Shown piece by piece: positions 40,700-53,037 of a stretch of DNA of 64,000 nucleotides. The stretch is from Phallus indusiatus (taxonomy: Eukaryota > Basidiomycota > Agaricomycetes > Phallales > Phallaceae). The stretch is from NCBI GenBank assembly GCA_027605045.1, contig JAQFWX010000170.1, forward strand, positions 1 through 64,000, in the 5' to 3' direction. The notes beneath the pieces were generated by a model. It worked only from the letters and a program-made list of their open reading frames with translations. It was not told the origin of the DNA and ran no database searches. Position 1 is the first letter of the stretch. Every line of letters begins with the position of its first letter. Made by a program: the position numbers and the translations under genes.

Positions 40700-42448
40700 T
40701 TACACGGCGATAGTTTTGAAAAAGTTAAATCCGTCTGAGGCTGTAGTTAGCATCGCTCCCGGTATTTGAGGATGCCAGTGCAGTTCCTTGATATCCTTCT
40801 GACCCTGGTGATTAAACAAAAGTTGTGGAGGAAACTCTTTTCCATCCTGAGTGTCTTCATTAATACCGGACTCTTCATCATCATGCTCGACCGCCAAGTC
40901 CCAGAGTGTAACCTGATCGTCAGCACCTGATGCAGCAAAAACGCTGTCTTCAGTCGGATGCCATTCAACTGAGGTGATGGGAGCTTCGTGCCATGAAAAC
41001 AGGGCAACAGGGGTGGGTTTCGATCGTTGCCTTAAAAAAAACAAGATGTCAATCGCCAAAGCCAAGGGGAGGGGGGAAAATAATGTACTCTTTGAAATGC
41101 CGCAGATCCCACACTTTTATTCCACCCTCATCACCGCCACTGAGTAAAAGGTAAGTCGAAAATTTATTCCAACTTATAACGTTCACGTCGCTGTCGTGAG
41201 CGGCCTCTAAGCCGAACACACTCTTACGCCCTTTAACCCGTACATCCCATATGCGTATACTGCGGTCTGCAGAGCATGACGCAAACACCGTGGGGTCTGC
41301 GGGGGACCATTGCAGATCCTCCACGGAAGACGTATGCGATGTGAATGGTTGAGTTAGCGTGTTGAATGACGATCCAGTAGATGTCGTCAAAAATATTCTA
41401 GAATGAACGTCTCCAGTTAAAAGTCTGAGTGAAGAAGTCCCTGAGGCAGCCCAGTCCATGGCAAAGCCTTCGCTCCGTCCATGGGCGGTGATAGTAAAGG
41501 CCGGTGTACTGGTACGGGTTTTATCCGGAACATATCCCGGTACAGCCAGCGATTCAACCAGTGTCCGTATATCGAAGATATTTACCTTCCCAGTTTCTGA
41601 CCATGTAGATACGTAATATGGCTGAGTGACTGGTGGAATTGATTGACCAGCTGGCAATGGTTGCGCACGGATTCGATTTATACCTCCCAAATGCGGGATT
41701 GACCGGTATTCTAAAACCGCATCCTCATCCAAGTTGTCGACATCGTCTTCTTCGTCCTCGTCCTCGCTCTGGTCTAAGTGAAGTGACTTTATATCAGAAG
41801 GATGAACTGAAACAGAAAAATAGCAGAGGGGGGACCACGTACCACCATCTCGTTGAGTTTTGTGCAATTGGCTCATTTTCATCACCAAAATTTCATTATT
41901 TTTGGCAACATCTGCTTGTGTTCCGGCAACGGCATAACAAGTTACAGGAAATCTTGAACGTTCTTCTCCAAGATTATCGCGGAGGATGTCGAAAGACAAG
42001 CAAGGCCAATTCACCGACATCGAATGCAAAGAGATATACACCGATTGATCCGGTTCCAATATCTCATCATGGGCGAGCTTGTATCTTCCAGGAATGTAAG
42101 CTACTGGAGCGGGTTGTGGCGCATTTTCATCTTCCTCTTCCTCTACAGCGGCAAGAACTTCAACCTCATCGTCTACTTCCATACCTGGCCTTTCACAGTC
42201 ATTGATCATACTCGATGCATGGAAAGGTAACAGAGCGACTCACGATCCCCATTCGTTTGGACATCGCCTAAATCTTGCTGTTGCTCTTCCTCGCTCTCAA
42301 CTTCATCCTCCCAGGCGTCCTCAAATTCTCCTACATCATCGTCGTTTATGTTTTGCAATCTTTGGGGTTGCGATGTTTCCCCACTGACATCCAAAGCCTG
42401 TGCTTTAGAAGGAGGAGCCGATTCTTCAGCAGCAGCCCTTTTTGACAT
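40700..42448 (-). CDS. RRB1: Ribosome assembly WD40 protein Rrb1/GRWD1
   Basis: Rrb1/GRWD1 is a nucleolar chaperone for ribosomal protein L3 needed for 60S subunit assembly. The ATG at 42446-42448 starts an acidic N-terminus ('DDDVGEFEDAWEDEVESEEE', then 'EVLAAVEEEEDE'). The family segment 'YIPGRYKLAHDEILEPDQSVY' and 'MSVNWPCLSFDILRD' follow, then WD repeats ('VEDLQWSPADPTVFASCSAD', 'SIRIWDV', 'INVISWNKFSTYLLLSGGDEG'-like, 'VWDLRHFKE', 'ITSVEWHPTEDSVFAASGAD', 'VTLWDLAVEHD'). The C-terminus 'IKELHWHPQIPGAMLTTASD' is characteristic. Introns separate the first exon (about 42240) and the last WD repeat (about 41040-41090), with one near 41810-41850. The stop is at 40700. Length and repeat number look normal. 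Confidence 0.9.
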
Positions 42449-44045
42449 CACGATGGATAGAGATTTTTTTTTTTTTTGAAAAAAGGCGCGCTTGTGCCGG
42501 ACTTGCGATCGCTGACGTAAGCTTTCACATTTCGAGCTTGAGCTGGAACCGCAAGTGCGGCGACATTATCAACGCAGCAGGAGAACACGCAGATCAATGA
42601 TAGATCAAGCCAAAATATGAGGATTCAAATATCTTAGAAGTGTTCATCTTTTTCAGATTCTAGAGCCGCGTCAGCTGCCATCACATCTATCTGGCAACTT
42701 CTCGGTCCTGAGGCGAATTGAAGACCTATCAGATTTTCTAGGGAAGAGCATCGAAAAGTGAGCTTCGTTCAGTGTCATGAAAATTTAAACTTTTAATTTG
42801 TCGTTTTAGCATCTTAAGCTGGCGGAAAGAATTTGGTTCGGATTCACTGTGCCGCCAAATGTAATCCTTGTATCTCTCTTGCTAATGGACCATTCATTCC
42901 GGATTCTGATTCCTTTGCCGTTCAAGACATTTTCTAGGGAGTTCTTACACCGGAAGACAGCCAGGAACCAAAAACAAATCGAACTTTAAAGACAAACTCA
43001 CGGTATTCCCCGTCTAATTGAAATAATGAGCCTGGCCCCGGACGGCGAAAAGCGAGCTGAACATGATAAATACCACGCTTTTGATTGTGTGTTGTACCTT
43101 TTCTGGCACGGGGATTTATTCTATGTTTGTCAGAATTTTTGTTTACCGGAGTGACGAAAAACGGACGACAGAAGGCTTGACAGACGCACATGTGAGTGAT
43201 ATTACATATATGTATGATGGGAATTGAAGGATACTATTGTAGACGGATAAAATTAATTGCCGCCACTATGGTTCGAAGAGTAAAACATTATCAAAATACT
43301 GGTGCGTTCTTTTCATAAGCGATATCATAATTATCATAGCATTGCAGTGATTTTTTTTTTTGAGATAGACATGAGATTTCCCCTTGTCAGGGCACATTGA
43401 CACGGTATGATTATTACACGTACGCACAGCAATCTCTTCCTAAATTTATCCGAAACATACTAGTAAGTATCTGCGTTGGTGAACGCGTAATTGCTTCGTG
43501 ATTATTCCATGTCGTTATTGCTCATTTCCAAAACAGCAACACAAACTTCATTAACTCCCAAGCCGTTGATGTTTTACCTCATGTCGTCGTCCAAGAGACT
43601 CCAATATGACATGTCTTGTCAGGGATCTTGGATATGATCAGGCCGCATACACAGGCTGCTATTCAATAAAGTAGTAACGCAGATAGAAGTGCCACCCGTT
43701 TCTTTTTGCCTCTTTAATGAAATTTTGATTTGACCCAGGTTAGTAAAATCAGGGAGCCTCTATTTTTTGCAATATTCGCTACGATTATATCATTCATTTT
43801 CATTTCGACCGGAACCAATCTAAAACCCGGAGAAAATCATGGCAACGACATGAAACCGGCTTTCGTAGTCTAAACTGGGAAATTTCGTTTGAAGCCACAC
43901 ACAAGTTTCATTTGTGCTCCACGACCTGAATCAAGCGGTTTATTAAGAAGAAGCTAGACAATTCAATTAGATGAGATGAATTCAAATAATAATTGCACTG
44001 CACTGTTTTCTTGTGTTAGAGTTAATCGTGCGGAGCCGTGTCGCG
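42449..44045. other. 1.6-kb stretch without a confirmed gene
   Basis: A few exon-like pieces on the plus strand read well, for example 42659-42760 ('LPSHLSGNFSVLRRIEDLSD') followed by 'LKLAERIWFGFTVPPN', and 43030-43140 ('EKRAEHDKYHAFDCVLYLFW'). I could not assemble them into one gene or recognise a family. The remainder shows nothing. Confidence 0.35.
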
Positions 44046-44194
44046 CTTGGCCTCGCTTGGCGGGAAGGAGTGATCATCCAGGATAGTAAGTGACAGGTGT
44101 GGGATACAAGGTCAACTGCGGTGTATCCTGGGATAGTCCTTGGCAAGGCATGATCCGGTAATCGGGGTATTCTTGGCGCCAAGTGATACTTGGC
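44046..44194. promoter_or_regulatory. Cluster of six PacC-type sites (GCCAAG/CTTGGC)
   Basis: CTTGGC occurs at 44046-44051, 44056-44061, 44139-44144, 44172-44177 and 44189-44194, and GCCAAG at 44178-44183. The fourth and its neighbour form the palindrome CTTGGCGCCAAG. All fit the fungal PacC core GCCARG. They lie 122-270 bp upstream of the pacC start codon, so autoregulation is likely. Confidence 0.7.
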
Positions 44195-44315
44195 AAGTCG
44201 ATAGGCAAAATAAGGACGGCGTTCTTCTGTCTGTCACACCAAGTTTGCTCATCTGCTCCCCCTCCTCTCCCTCGTCTTTTTATCTCTCTCTGTGTTTCTC
44301 TCTTTTCTATCATCA

Positions 44316-46908
44316 ATGCCCTCAATCTCGCTGGACGACGCCGCGCCCTATCACGGGCACAAGTGCGAGTGGGAAGGCTGCTCCAGAGTCGCCCCAGACC
44401 CAGAATCTCTCTACAACCATCTCTGCAACGACCACATCGGCAGGAAAAGCACCAACAATCTCTGTCTCTCTTGTAAATGGAAGGATTGTGGCACATCCTG
44501 CGCCAAGAGAGACCATATCACTTCCCACCTTCGAGGTCGGTCTTCTTCATTCGTATCTCCTCTCTTTTTGAGCCTCAGCTTATCTTTCTTATTCAGTCCA
44601 TACACCTCTTAAGCCTCACGCTTGTGAAGTATGCTCAAAATCATTCAAGCGTCCTCAGGACCTCAAGAAACATGAAAAGATCCACACAGAAGAACACCAT
44701 GCTCAACACAAACACTCTAAAGCCATCACCGTTTCGAGCGGACGTGCCCCCGGCTATCCATCGACTCAACTTCATCTCCGTCCACCTCCGCAGCAATCAC
44801 AGCAGCCATACGGAATCCCGACGCCTAGTCCCGAAATGTCCCATCCCGATATCTTCCTCCAGTCTCCAGACTATACCCAGCATCAGCATCAGCACCCTCC
44901 TCACTATTGGCAGCCCCATCCTGCACCAAATGCGAACAGTCTCAAGCGTTCTCACGATTACGACGCCGCTGTCGGTAATTTTCTTCTGGATTGGAAGAAG
45001 AGGAAATTCGAAGCCAAATATGACGCCGGTAAGCCATCCAATAACATCGTGATCTTCCACCAATATTTTAACGATACCCCTCTGCTATCAGAAATGGCTT
45101 CTCGTCTTGATGCCATTGCCTACGCCACACAGCCGTCTTCTTTTACGGGAACAGGTTCTAATCCATCCACTCATTCCGCTCATTCTTCGGTTTCTGTGAC
45201 CAATTCCCACTCTCGTAATATGACGTCCAGTGTCTATGGCCCAGTGACGGATTCTCCCCAGGCCCCTATCTATCATGTTCAACACAATCCAAGTAACTCT
45301 CTCGGATACCCGTCTACCCATTCAAATCCCACGACATTCAATCCCCAGCAAATAAGCCTTGATATTCGCACTCCCGAAGAGTTAGCCGCTATCAGCCAGT
45401 TCCTCGTTACTCTTGGGAAAGAGGTTATTTCGGGAGCTCCTTCGCCTCCCGGCTTCCATGAAGTAAAGCAGGAATATTCACCTCCGCTTAACAACTCTAG
45501 CACTCCCTTTGATCACCGGTTTCTCGTCGATCCAGGTTTTGATGGCGCAGTTGGACTGGATACCACGTACGCAGTCAAGTCTACCTCTGACGGTAAACGT
45601 TCGGATAGTGGCGGAGGCGGCGGTAACAATGGATATTACTTTCCAGGAGACTTTGGTGAATCACCTGCCGGCTTTCATCCTCCTGGTCTCTACCCGCCAT
45701 ATCCGCGCCACCACCAGTTCAGCGAACCTCCATTCGCGAGTAACGACAGGCGTAGGCGGCCGCCAACCCCTGTCTCCAGTCGTCAGACCCCGTCAGACGA
45801 GGGTGACATGTACAGAAATGATCCGGGAGGTTCAAGTCCGGGGTCAAGTAGTGTTTCTAGTGTGTCCACCACCGACGTCGGATTGTCACTACCAGGCGGT
45901 ATACCCGGAGACGCTCTCGGAATTGGCATTGGCAATCAAGTTCACCACCCCGCCTTTATGAATCCAGCGAGTCGAATCCAAAGTCACCCCAGGATGCCAC
46001 CACCTCAGGTTCGAATGAACGATACGTATTCCAGCTACGCCAAATATCAGGTGCCTCAATTACAGGAGGCTCCACAGCGGCCGAAAGATGTATCAAACAA
46101 ACTGAAAACTGACGCCCCGAAAGGTCAAGACGATAACCCGTTGAGTAATTTGTTTATCACCGCCGATCCCTCCCTTAGGCTACCCAAATTGGATTTACCC
46201 TCAAACACCCAAAGCGAGTCTGAAAAAGAAGATACTATTCCAACTGCTGACACACGGACGAGCACGACCACTACTGGTCAACGTGTTTTACCCCCATTGC
46301 CTTCAATCCCTCTGTCATCGGGCTCAACAGTTAAATACCCTACTTTACCCCCTCCTTTGTCACTAACGTCCCCTACTCGCTATCAATTTTCCCGAACATC
46401 CTCTTCTTCGTCATTATCCCCAACGAGTTCTTTGAAACTCCCTCCGATACCTTCTTTACTGGCGGAATCATCTCGCCTCGCACCGCTATCCACTTCTGCT
46501 GTTAAGGAGAAACGCGTCGAAAGCGACGCTATGGACGTCGATGACGAAATGGATGATCAGAGCACTGATACCGCGTCTGTCAGCACCAGGTCGAGAGGCA
46601 GGAGTAGGAGCGTTAGTGTAAGCTCTAGTGATGAAGGCTCGAGCCGCTCTGCGACCCCTACACTTACCCGATCCCCTCCTGTTAAAGAGCATTTGCGCCG
46701 AGAATCCAGCTCCTCCCAACGACAAACACACATGAGAGTCGTCCGCGATTTGTTGGAATATATTAATAAACAGTACCAGGGACGTTTTAAACCATCTATC
46801 ACTGCTTCTCCTTCTGCTTCATCCCCCACTTCACTATCTCCGCCGCGGAGAGCCATGTCTGTGTTTGACAGGCGGTCTGAGACGCCTGTGGATGTTGAGA
46901 TGAAATGA
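44316..46908 (+). CDS. pacC: pH-response transcription factor PacC/Rim101
   Basis: PacC activates alkaline-expressed genes and represses acid-expressed ones after proteolytic processing in the Pal/Rim pathway. Two exons (44316-44535 and 44597-46908) give 843 residues. Three C2H2 fingers are read: '[20 protein letters not shown]', then '[20 protein letters not shown]' (split from its last His by the intron), then '[17 protein letters not shown]'. The linker '[10 protein letters not shown]' between fingers 1 and 2 is the PacC signature. Downstream, '[20 protein letters not shown]' aligns with the conserved PacC block after the fingers. The rest is Ser/Pro-rich, with a basic '[15 protein letters not shown]' and an acidic '[11 protein letters not shown]' segment. 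It has the full-length architecture expected of the inactive precursor. Six PacC hexamers stand in its promoter. Confidence 0.92.
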
Positions 46909-47617
46909 TTGGAAATACGACTTTCGGCATGATTTGAGGACTGCGAAGTAGTGGGAAGTTTTGATTTTTAATAATACCTGAGCTCGTTTGGAATATCTAT
47001 CACATCTGTCTTTAGAAATGCTGTCTCGTTACAATTTCTCTCTCTCTCTCTCTTTTTTTTTATTTTTTTTTGCTTGCTTGCTTGCTTGTTAGTTGTTTGC
47101 TTTCCTGACCCTCACTTAACGCAATAATTCTATTTTTTCTTTTCATTCACTAGCATTGCATTATTAAATAATTTTGAAAGATTCTGTAGTTTTAGTCTGA
47201 AATTCGATCAATGTACTTCCAGACAGTGGTTCCGAGAATTTGGATACCTTGCAATGGTGAACCATGTTCCCGGTACGCGGTTCATGAGCTGACTGCCGAT
47301 AATTCTGTAATGAGAGGGGTAGATGAGATGAAACTTGAAAAAAGGGCCACGACTTGACAACGTAATAAACTGTAAATTGATGATTGGTGCGGTGAAACCA
47401 CATCAGAAAATGCATGGAAAAGATTAAATGGCGTAATCAGCCTGGTGAGCTCGGAAAGGGTCAAAAGAACATATTTAGCATCTGAATAAAATCTATTCTG
47501 AGCGCAATTTCCGATGCTAATTTTTTTACACGGGATTGTTCTGTGCTGCAGCCAAGTTGCTGCCCACGTCGCAGTGGCAGTTGGAGTCAAATTTCTAGGT
47601 CATGCAGCGGAGTGACA
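46909..47617. other. Intergenic with pyrimidine/TTGC microsatellite
   Basis: A (TC)n run, T-runs and a GCTT repeat (four or five copies) occupy about 47036-47092. No gene is recognised between pacC and TAF1. Confidence 0.5.
47036..47092. repeat. Microsatellite: (TC)n, poly-T, (GCTT)n
   Basis: There is a TC dinucleotide run of about eight units, then T-rich sequence, then consecutive GCTT tetramers. It lies about 130 bp downstream of the pacC stop. Confidence 0.8.
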
Positions 47618-47627
47618 GTCACGTGAC
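47618..47627. promoter_or_regulatory. GTCACGTGAC palindrome
   Basis: A perfect 10-bp palindrome containing CACGTG lies 83 bp upstream of the TAF1 ATG. It is consistent with a Cbf1-like bHLH site, although the factor is inferred. Confidence 0.45.
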
Positions 47628-47709
47628 ATTGTGACATCTCGATTTCGTCACTATCCGTTGATGCCACCCGTTGTCATTATCAGCCACAGCGTTTACTGAC
47701 TATCTCAAC

Positions 47710-50700
47710 ATGTCCCAAGCTGTAAGTTATACACTTGCATGAACATAATGTAAATGCTCAAAAGCCGTTTAGGATGAATCACAAGCCTTATCATCGCTAA
47801 CTGGCTTTGGTCTTGATCATGTGCTTCGAGGTCTAAACCTCCCAGGAGCAGGGAGTCTAGCTCAGCTTGGATTACCTGGTCTTGGAAGCTGGGAGAGTAA
47901 CATATATAGTGGACAAGGAGAAGATTGGGAAGACGAAGTAGATGCTGAAGTCAGAAGAGAGAAAGATGTTGTGGATGAAGCACCTGCGGTCGACGAACAA
48001 GAACACGAAAAGGAGCGAGAGGAAGAAGCGGTTCGTCAAAAGAAAGTCAAGACGAGAATAGTGAATAAGCTGGTGGAACGCCCTAAAACCGTTTACGAAC
48101 GCTTTCCTACATTTGCGACAGACAAGGTGCTGGACTTTACGGAGCTCTTTAAAGGTTTCGCTGTCAAGAAATCGCGCATAACTAAGAAGCCTTTCAATGG
48201 TTTGTCGTTCTGTCGGCTACTGGACTTGCCAATAGCGTGACCAGTTTCTAGTCGAAATTGTCCCTTCGCGAATACAACGCGTTCCGAAGGATTTTCTCAA
48301 CACAGTCGTTGGTGATACCGAACGCGAAGTTGAAACAAGACGTGTGGAAAAGGTTGTAACATCAAGTACCGTCGAAGATGATCTTCGTAAAGCGCTGATA
48401 GAGAGAACGTCCCTTGGCAAAGCATCTGTTAACTTGCCTCTGTCTGAGAGGTCATTCGACCTGGTTCTTCTTTCAGATTGGGAATCCCAGATTCTATATG
48501 GACCGAAGGCCGAGGACGAAGAAATACCATTAGCGTTGAACGAATTTGAACCCTCCAAACCTGCTAATACCGCGGATGCTCCGGACTCTACGACAGACCC
48601 TCAAGCCGAGTCATCTTCCGTATCGAATAAGAAAGCAGAAGAAATTATGACCCCGGCCAATGAAGTTCTAGAGTCTGGGGTCTGGACGCAAAGTATAATA
48701 TGGGACTCAAAAACGCCATTCAGGGATTTCACTCAGTTGGAGGTGATTGAGGAACCATCGGCGCCTGTTGAGACGGGGACTGCACAGGCATACGGTATGT
48801 GGGTTCAAGTTTTCTTTACAGTCTCTTTTCCTAGTGTCATCTTTCTAGACCCTCTGAAAGCCAAAAAGCGACTCAGAACCGATAATGCACCCAAAGACAA
48901 GTTTAATCTTTCTAACGATCAACAGTATGAAGTCTCGAAGGAGATCGCCCGTCAACGCGTTCGACAAACTTTCCAAGACTTGCGTATTCAACATGCGTAC
49001 GCGGCTCAGAAACTCCAGCTGCCATTCGTATGTGCATTTCATCATTATGTTTACATGCCCCCGTTCATGTTGGTCGTAGTACAAAACTCGTTTGTCTAAA
49101 CAAGAAGCACGGTCATTCCATCGCCCTGCTCTACAGTTCCCGAGTAATATCGAATTGCACTTCAGCAAAGTCCGAACTGCGAAGAAAAAGAAGGACAAAC
49201 AAGGCAGAACTATCGGTCGTGGTGGTGACGTTGGAGAGGCTTTGCGGAAGACTTCCGATTTATCGCTGAAAGACTCGAGCTCGTTTGTATTGTTTGAATT
49301 CTCAGTGGGTGCTAGTCTCTTATTCCGCACTTATTATCGTTCTTATCGTTCATAAAGGAAGAACATCCCCCAATTATGTCGAGTTTCGGTATGGGGAGTA
49401 TCATTGTCAACTACTACCGGAAGAGAGATGCCAACGATGAACATATCCCTCGGGTTTGTGATTTGATAGGGTTTTCAAGGTTTTTTGACCAATTCCTCTA
49501 TTAGCATGATGTCGGAGAGCCATTCCTTATCGAGCCAGACGATCAATCCCCGTTTCAAAAGTTCGGTTTCGTTCATAAAGGGAAGTTGTTCACGCACTTT
49601 ATAATAATCTTATACGTGCCCCCATTTTCCGACAAAAGGCCTATAATACCGATTTCTTGGTGGTCAGGTTGGGCTGTCTCGCTCTTGCAAGTTTCCAACA
49701 GACTAAACAACTGGCTCTGCTCTTACAGATCTACAGTCAAGAATGATACTAAATATTATTTGCGAGACATCAAGTATCTTTTTGTGACAGGTCAAACCTA
49801 TCCAGTGCATGAAGTTCCAGGACCGCACTCGCGGAAAGTAACGACGACTTTGAAACATCGGCTACAGATTATTGCTTTTAAGTTGCTCAGGAAGAGTCAA
49901 GGCGAACGGCTTAAGATATCCAGACTAATGAAATATTTTCCCGATCAAAACGAGTTACAAATGCGTCAAAGGCTAAAGGTAAATTCGTTTGTTCAATTAG
50001 TTATGCTTTCAGTTTAATCTGGATTCTCTTGAAGGAATTCATGGAATACCATCGAAGGGGACCTCATCAAGGGTTTTGGCGCTTGAAGCAGGGCTGGAAC
50101 ATCCCTACTGACGCCGAAATGTTGAAAATGGTCGAACCTGAAGCTGTGGTGCTGACAGAAAGTATGCAAGTTGGTCAGCGTCATTTGCTGGACGCTGGTT
50201 ACACAGGCGCGGAAGCCGGTGATGAAGCCGATGAATCAAAGTTGACTATAGAGCAACGTTTAGCACCATGGATTACGACGAAGAACTTTTTGCTCGCGAC
50301 GCAAGGCAAGGCGATGCTTCAATTACATGGAGAAGGTGACCCAACGGGTCGCGGAGAAGCTTTTAGTTGCATCCGAATATCGATGAAAGATATATTTGTT
50401 GGTGCAGACGAAGATTATGAAGCTAAATTAGGTTCGTACGCTGTATCTGTTCATGATATTCTTTTGTTCAGAGATAATTGCACTATTCAGCCGAGGCAGA
50501 AAATCGACCAAAGTCACAGCACCGGTATAACGTTCAAGAGCAACAAACGAAATATAATCAGGAAATCGTCCGTATATGGAATAACCAGTGGAATTCCCTC
50601 GTGCGTCGTACGGAGCCTGAATTGAGTGATGACGAGGACGAAAAGCAACGGCCCGCAAAAAAGCGGAGGGTGTCAGGCGAGGGCCAAGAGGAAGTGGCCA

Positions 50701-51737
50701 CTCCAGCAGCTGTTACCCCTGCTGCTGCAACACCATTACCCGATTTAGACGTTGGGGCTGCTGCTTCTTCACCGGCATTTAGTCGCGGATCTTCGATGGA
50801 GCGTGATATGAGCATTGGCCCAGAAAACGCACACAAAGTCTTAAGAATTAGACGATTGGTACGCATTATCGGGGAAATAAGTTATCATTTTCTATAACTG
50901 GTTTTGTCAGGTCGATGGCGTTTGGAAGACTGAAATCGTGCGGGATTCGGGTGTCATCACTGCGTATGTGCGTAAACGACAGCAAATAGAAGAGGAGTTA
51001 GTCGCTGAGGATGCCCTGGCACCCACTGGGGACCAAGACAGGGACGCCCGAGCGAGGAAGAAGTATGTTTTTTTTCTTCTTCTTAATGATGGCTTGACCT
51101 TAGGAACCAACAACTTTTATTCAGATTAGAGGAACGTATCTTGAAATTGAAAAAGAACCAGGAGCGCCGTGTCAACAGAAAGAATGCGAAAGCAGTTAAA
51201 GAAGGCGGCGTTCAATTACAAATTAAACGCATGATCAAGTCGGAGACAACGGTTTGTTTTAATTTAATTTTTTTTCTTTAATCGTCGGCGTATAATATAT
51301 TTTGCAGCGTCGATGTGGGCATTGTGGGCAAATGGGACATATGAGTGTGTTGCTTACAAAATTGTCATTTTTGAAATAATCTTCATTTTCTTTTCGCAGA
51401 AACGAATCGCAATTGTCCCAAATGGGCTGAATTCAATACACCTCAGCCTGTTGGTGGTATTGGTGTCAGTGCTCCTGGCGGCGCTACTTCACCCCCGGCC
51501 CATACGCCATACTTGACTGGAGGGGACTCTTTATTCCCAGCAGGCTACCGTCCATCAACGAGTGCTTACGGATTTCCCGCAGCTGTACCCTCCCCGCTAG
51601 CGACCAGCCCTCCTGTTTCAGCGACAGCTTTCGATGGCTTCGATGCCGAATCTCATCCTCCGCCACCTGCTCAAAGCCCTGGCGTGACTGTGAGTGCGCC
51701 AAAAATCAGGTTGAAATTTGGGGGAAAGAAGCCGTAG
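47710..51737 (+). CDS. TAF1: TFIID subunit TAF1
   Basis: TAF1 is the largest TFIID scaffold subunit and contacts TBP, TAF7 and core promoter DNA. The first exon holds only 'MSQA' before an intron at 47722. The N-terminal acidic region ('GEDWEDEVDAEVRREKD') is followed by 'FDLVLLSDWESQILYG'. The diagnostic core domain follows: 'LSLKDSSSFVLFEFSEEHPP', 'SSFGMGSIIVNYYRKRDAND', 'YYLRDIKYLFVTGQTYPVHE' and 'KISRLMKYFPDQNELQMRQR'. Then come 'GRGEAFSCIRISMKDIF', a disordered Ala/Pro stretch and 'LKKNQERRVNRKNAKAV'. A CX2CX4HX6C zinc knuckle ('CGHCGQMGHMKTNRNCP', split by an intron) precedes a Pro-rich tail ending 'KIRLKFGGKKP'. No bromodomain is present, as in other fungal TAF1. About ten short introns are present. 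Confidence 0.92.
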
Positions 51738-52248
51738 ATGCATCGCTGGCTTTCATTTTCTGCGGGGTCTTGTTTTTACGTTACAGATGTGTTTTTGTTT
51801 TCGCCCATCGGTGGTGTAATTTATACGTATTTTTCGTGTCATTTGACATGTGACTTCACATCCGATGAAATGCGGTTATTGACATCATATACATACGTGG
51901 ATCTCAAACCGGACACGCCTAACTGACACGCGCATTTGGACCCAGAAAGGATCGCACGGGCTCCCGCCGAATTCACTTATGGGGTTCAAGCTATCACAAG
52001 CAATCTATCCTCATATAGCAAATCGGCGAATCTCTTCTCGTCCAATTGCTCTACTTTATGAGTATATAGTTGTCTATTTATGTGGACAATATTGCGGCAA
52101 TAATTGCTAATGCAATTGTGTCCGAGAACTACGTCCACAAAGAGACTGTAAACTTAGGCCGTCCAACACTTTTGTGGTTTATTGTCTTGCCACTTTAGTA
52201 TAAAGAGTACCTGTGCCCACCGCGGGGAGGTGCAACAACGATTCCGCT
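51738..52248. other. Intergenic, nothing seen
   Basis: This is the 3' flank of TAF1 and the upstream region of the next gene. No open frame or repeat of note. Confidence 0.5.
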
Positions 52249-53037
52249 ATGTCTTCCACGTGCTCTCTCAGCGGCGATACACCAGACGAAGTTGTGGTGA
52301 AAAATCTTCAAATTCCCGCGACCCTATATAGAAACGAAAAAGCCTACGATCCTGCGCGCATTTGGAGGTCCCAAATAAAGCTCTACTCGCCACTTTTTCC
52401 AAATGCTGCGAAAATACTTTCACAAGTGCAAATACCTCCCAACCTCAGTGAAGCACGCCTGGAACAGTTTGTGTCCAGTACATCCATCACTCCAAACGGA
52501 GAACCCTTCCCCCCACAAGTCATAGAGATTATACCTCGGAGGCTGTATCTAGCAGACGAATATAGCGGTACAGACAAAGGGGAATTGATTGGATTGGGGA
52601 TCACCCACATTCTGTGTATCGGTCAGGATAATTATCATGACAAAGCTTGTCCCAGAATGCCGTGTATTGAACACGTTGTTCTACCGGTTCCTCCTGTGGG
52701 GACACTTTACGACGTACCCCTCGTAGGAATTATTGACAAAGGCGTATCTTACCTTCGGAAAGCTCTGGCATCAAATTTCAACCACAAAGTCTTAATACAT
52801 TCCGAGCGAGGGGACAACTGGAGTGCGAGCATGGCAATTGGAGCTGTCATGGATCTCTATGGATGCAGCTATGAAGCGGTTCACAATTATGTTAAGACAC
52901 TGCGGGAGAACGTATCGCTGCACGAAATGGTCGCCGGAGCAGTGCAGCAGTGGTGGACACTGGAGAAATTACGCCCAGAGTTGCCAGAAGGTCGAGGTTA
53001 TCGACCATTCAGGTGGTCCGGATTAGGTGATGAATAG
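52249..53037 (+). CDS. Dual-specificity-phosphatase-fold pseudophosphatase
   Basis: This is a single-exon gene of 262 residues (ATG 52249). The region from about residue 85 reads like a dual-specificity phosphatase core: 'VIEIIPRRLYLADEYSGTDK', 'LIGLGITHILCIGQDN' and 'DKGVSYLRKALASNFNHKVLIH', ending with a helix 'ASMAIGAVMDLYGCSYEAVH'. The active-site loop HCxxGxxRS is replaced by HSERGDNWS: His184 is kept, Cys185 is Ser, Gly188 is kept, Arg191 is Trp and Ser192 is kept. Without the nucleophile Cys and the phosphate-binding Arg it cannot catalyse the standard reaction, so a binding (STYX-like) role is likely. The N-terminal 80 residues are unassigned. The frame is intact, so loss of catalysis is not gene decay. 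Confidence 0.75.
   Translation: MSSTCSLSGDTPDEVVVKNLQIPATLYRNEKAYDPARIWRSQIKLYSPLFPNAAKILSQVQIPPNLSEARLEQFVSSTSITPNGEPFPPQVIEIIPRRLYLADEYSGTDKGELIGLGITHILCIGQDNYHDKACPRMPCIEHVVLPVPPVGTLYDVPLVGIIDKGVSYLRKALASNFNHKVLIHSERGDNWSASMAIGAVMDLYGCSYEAVHNYVKTLRENVSLHEMVAGAVQQWWTLEKLRPELPEGRGYRPFRWSGLGDE

Noticed and set aside
48845..49330. Minus-strand 161-codon frame inside TAF1
   Set aside because: It is antisense to well-conserved TAF1 exons and has no support of its own.
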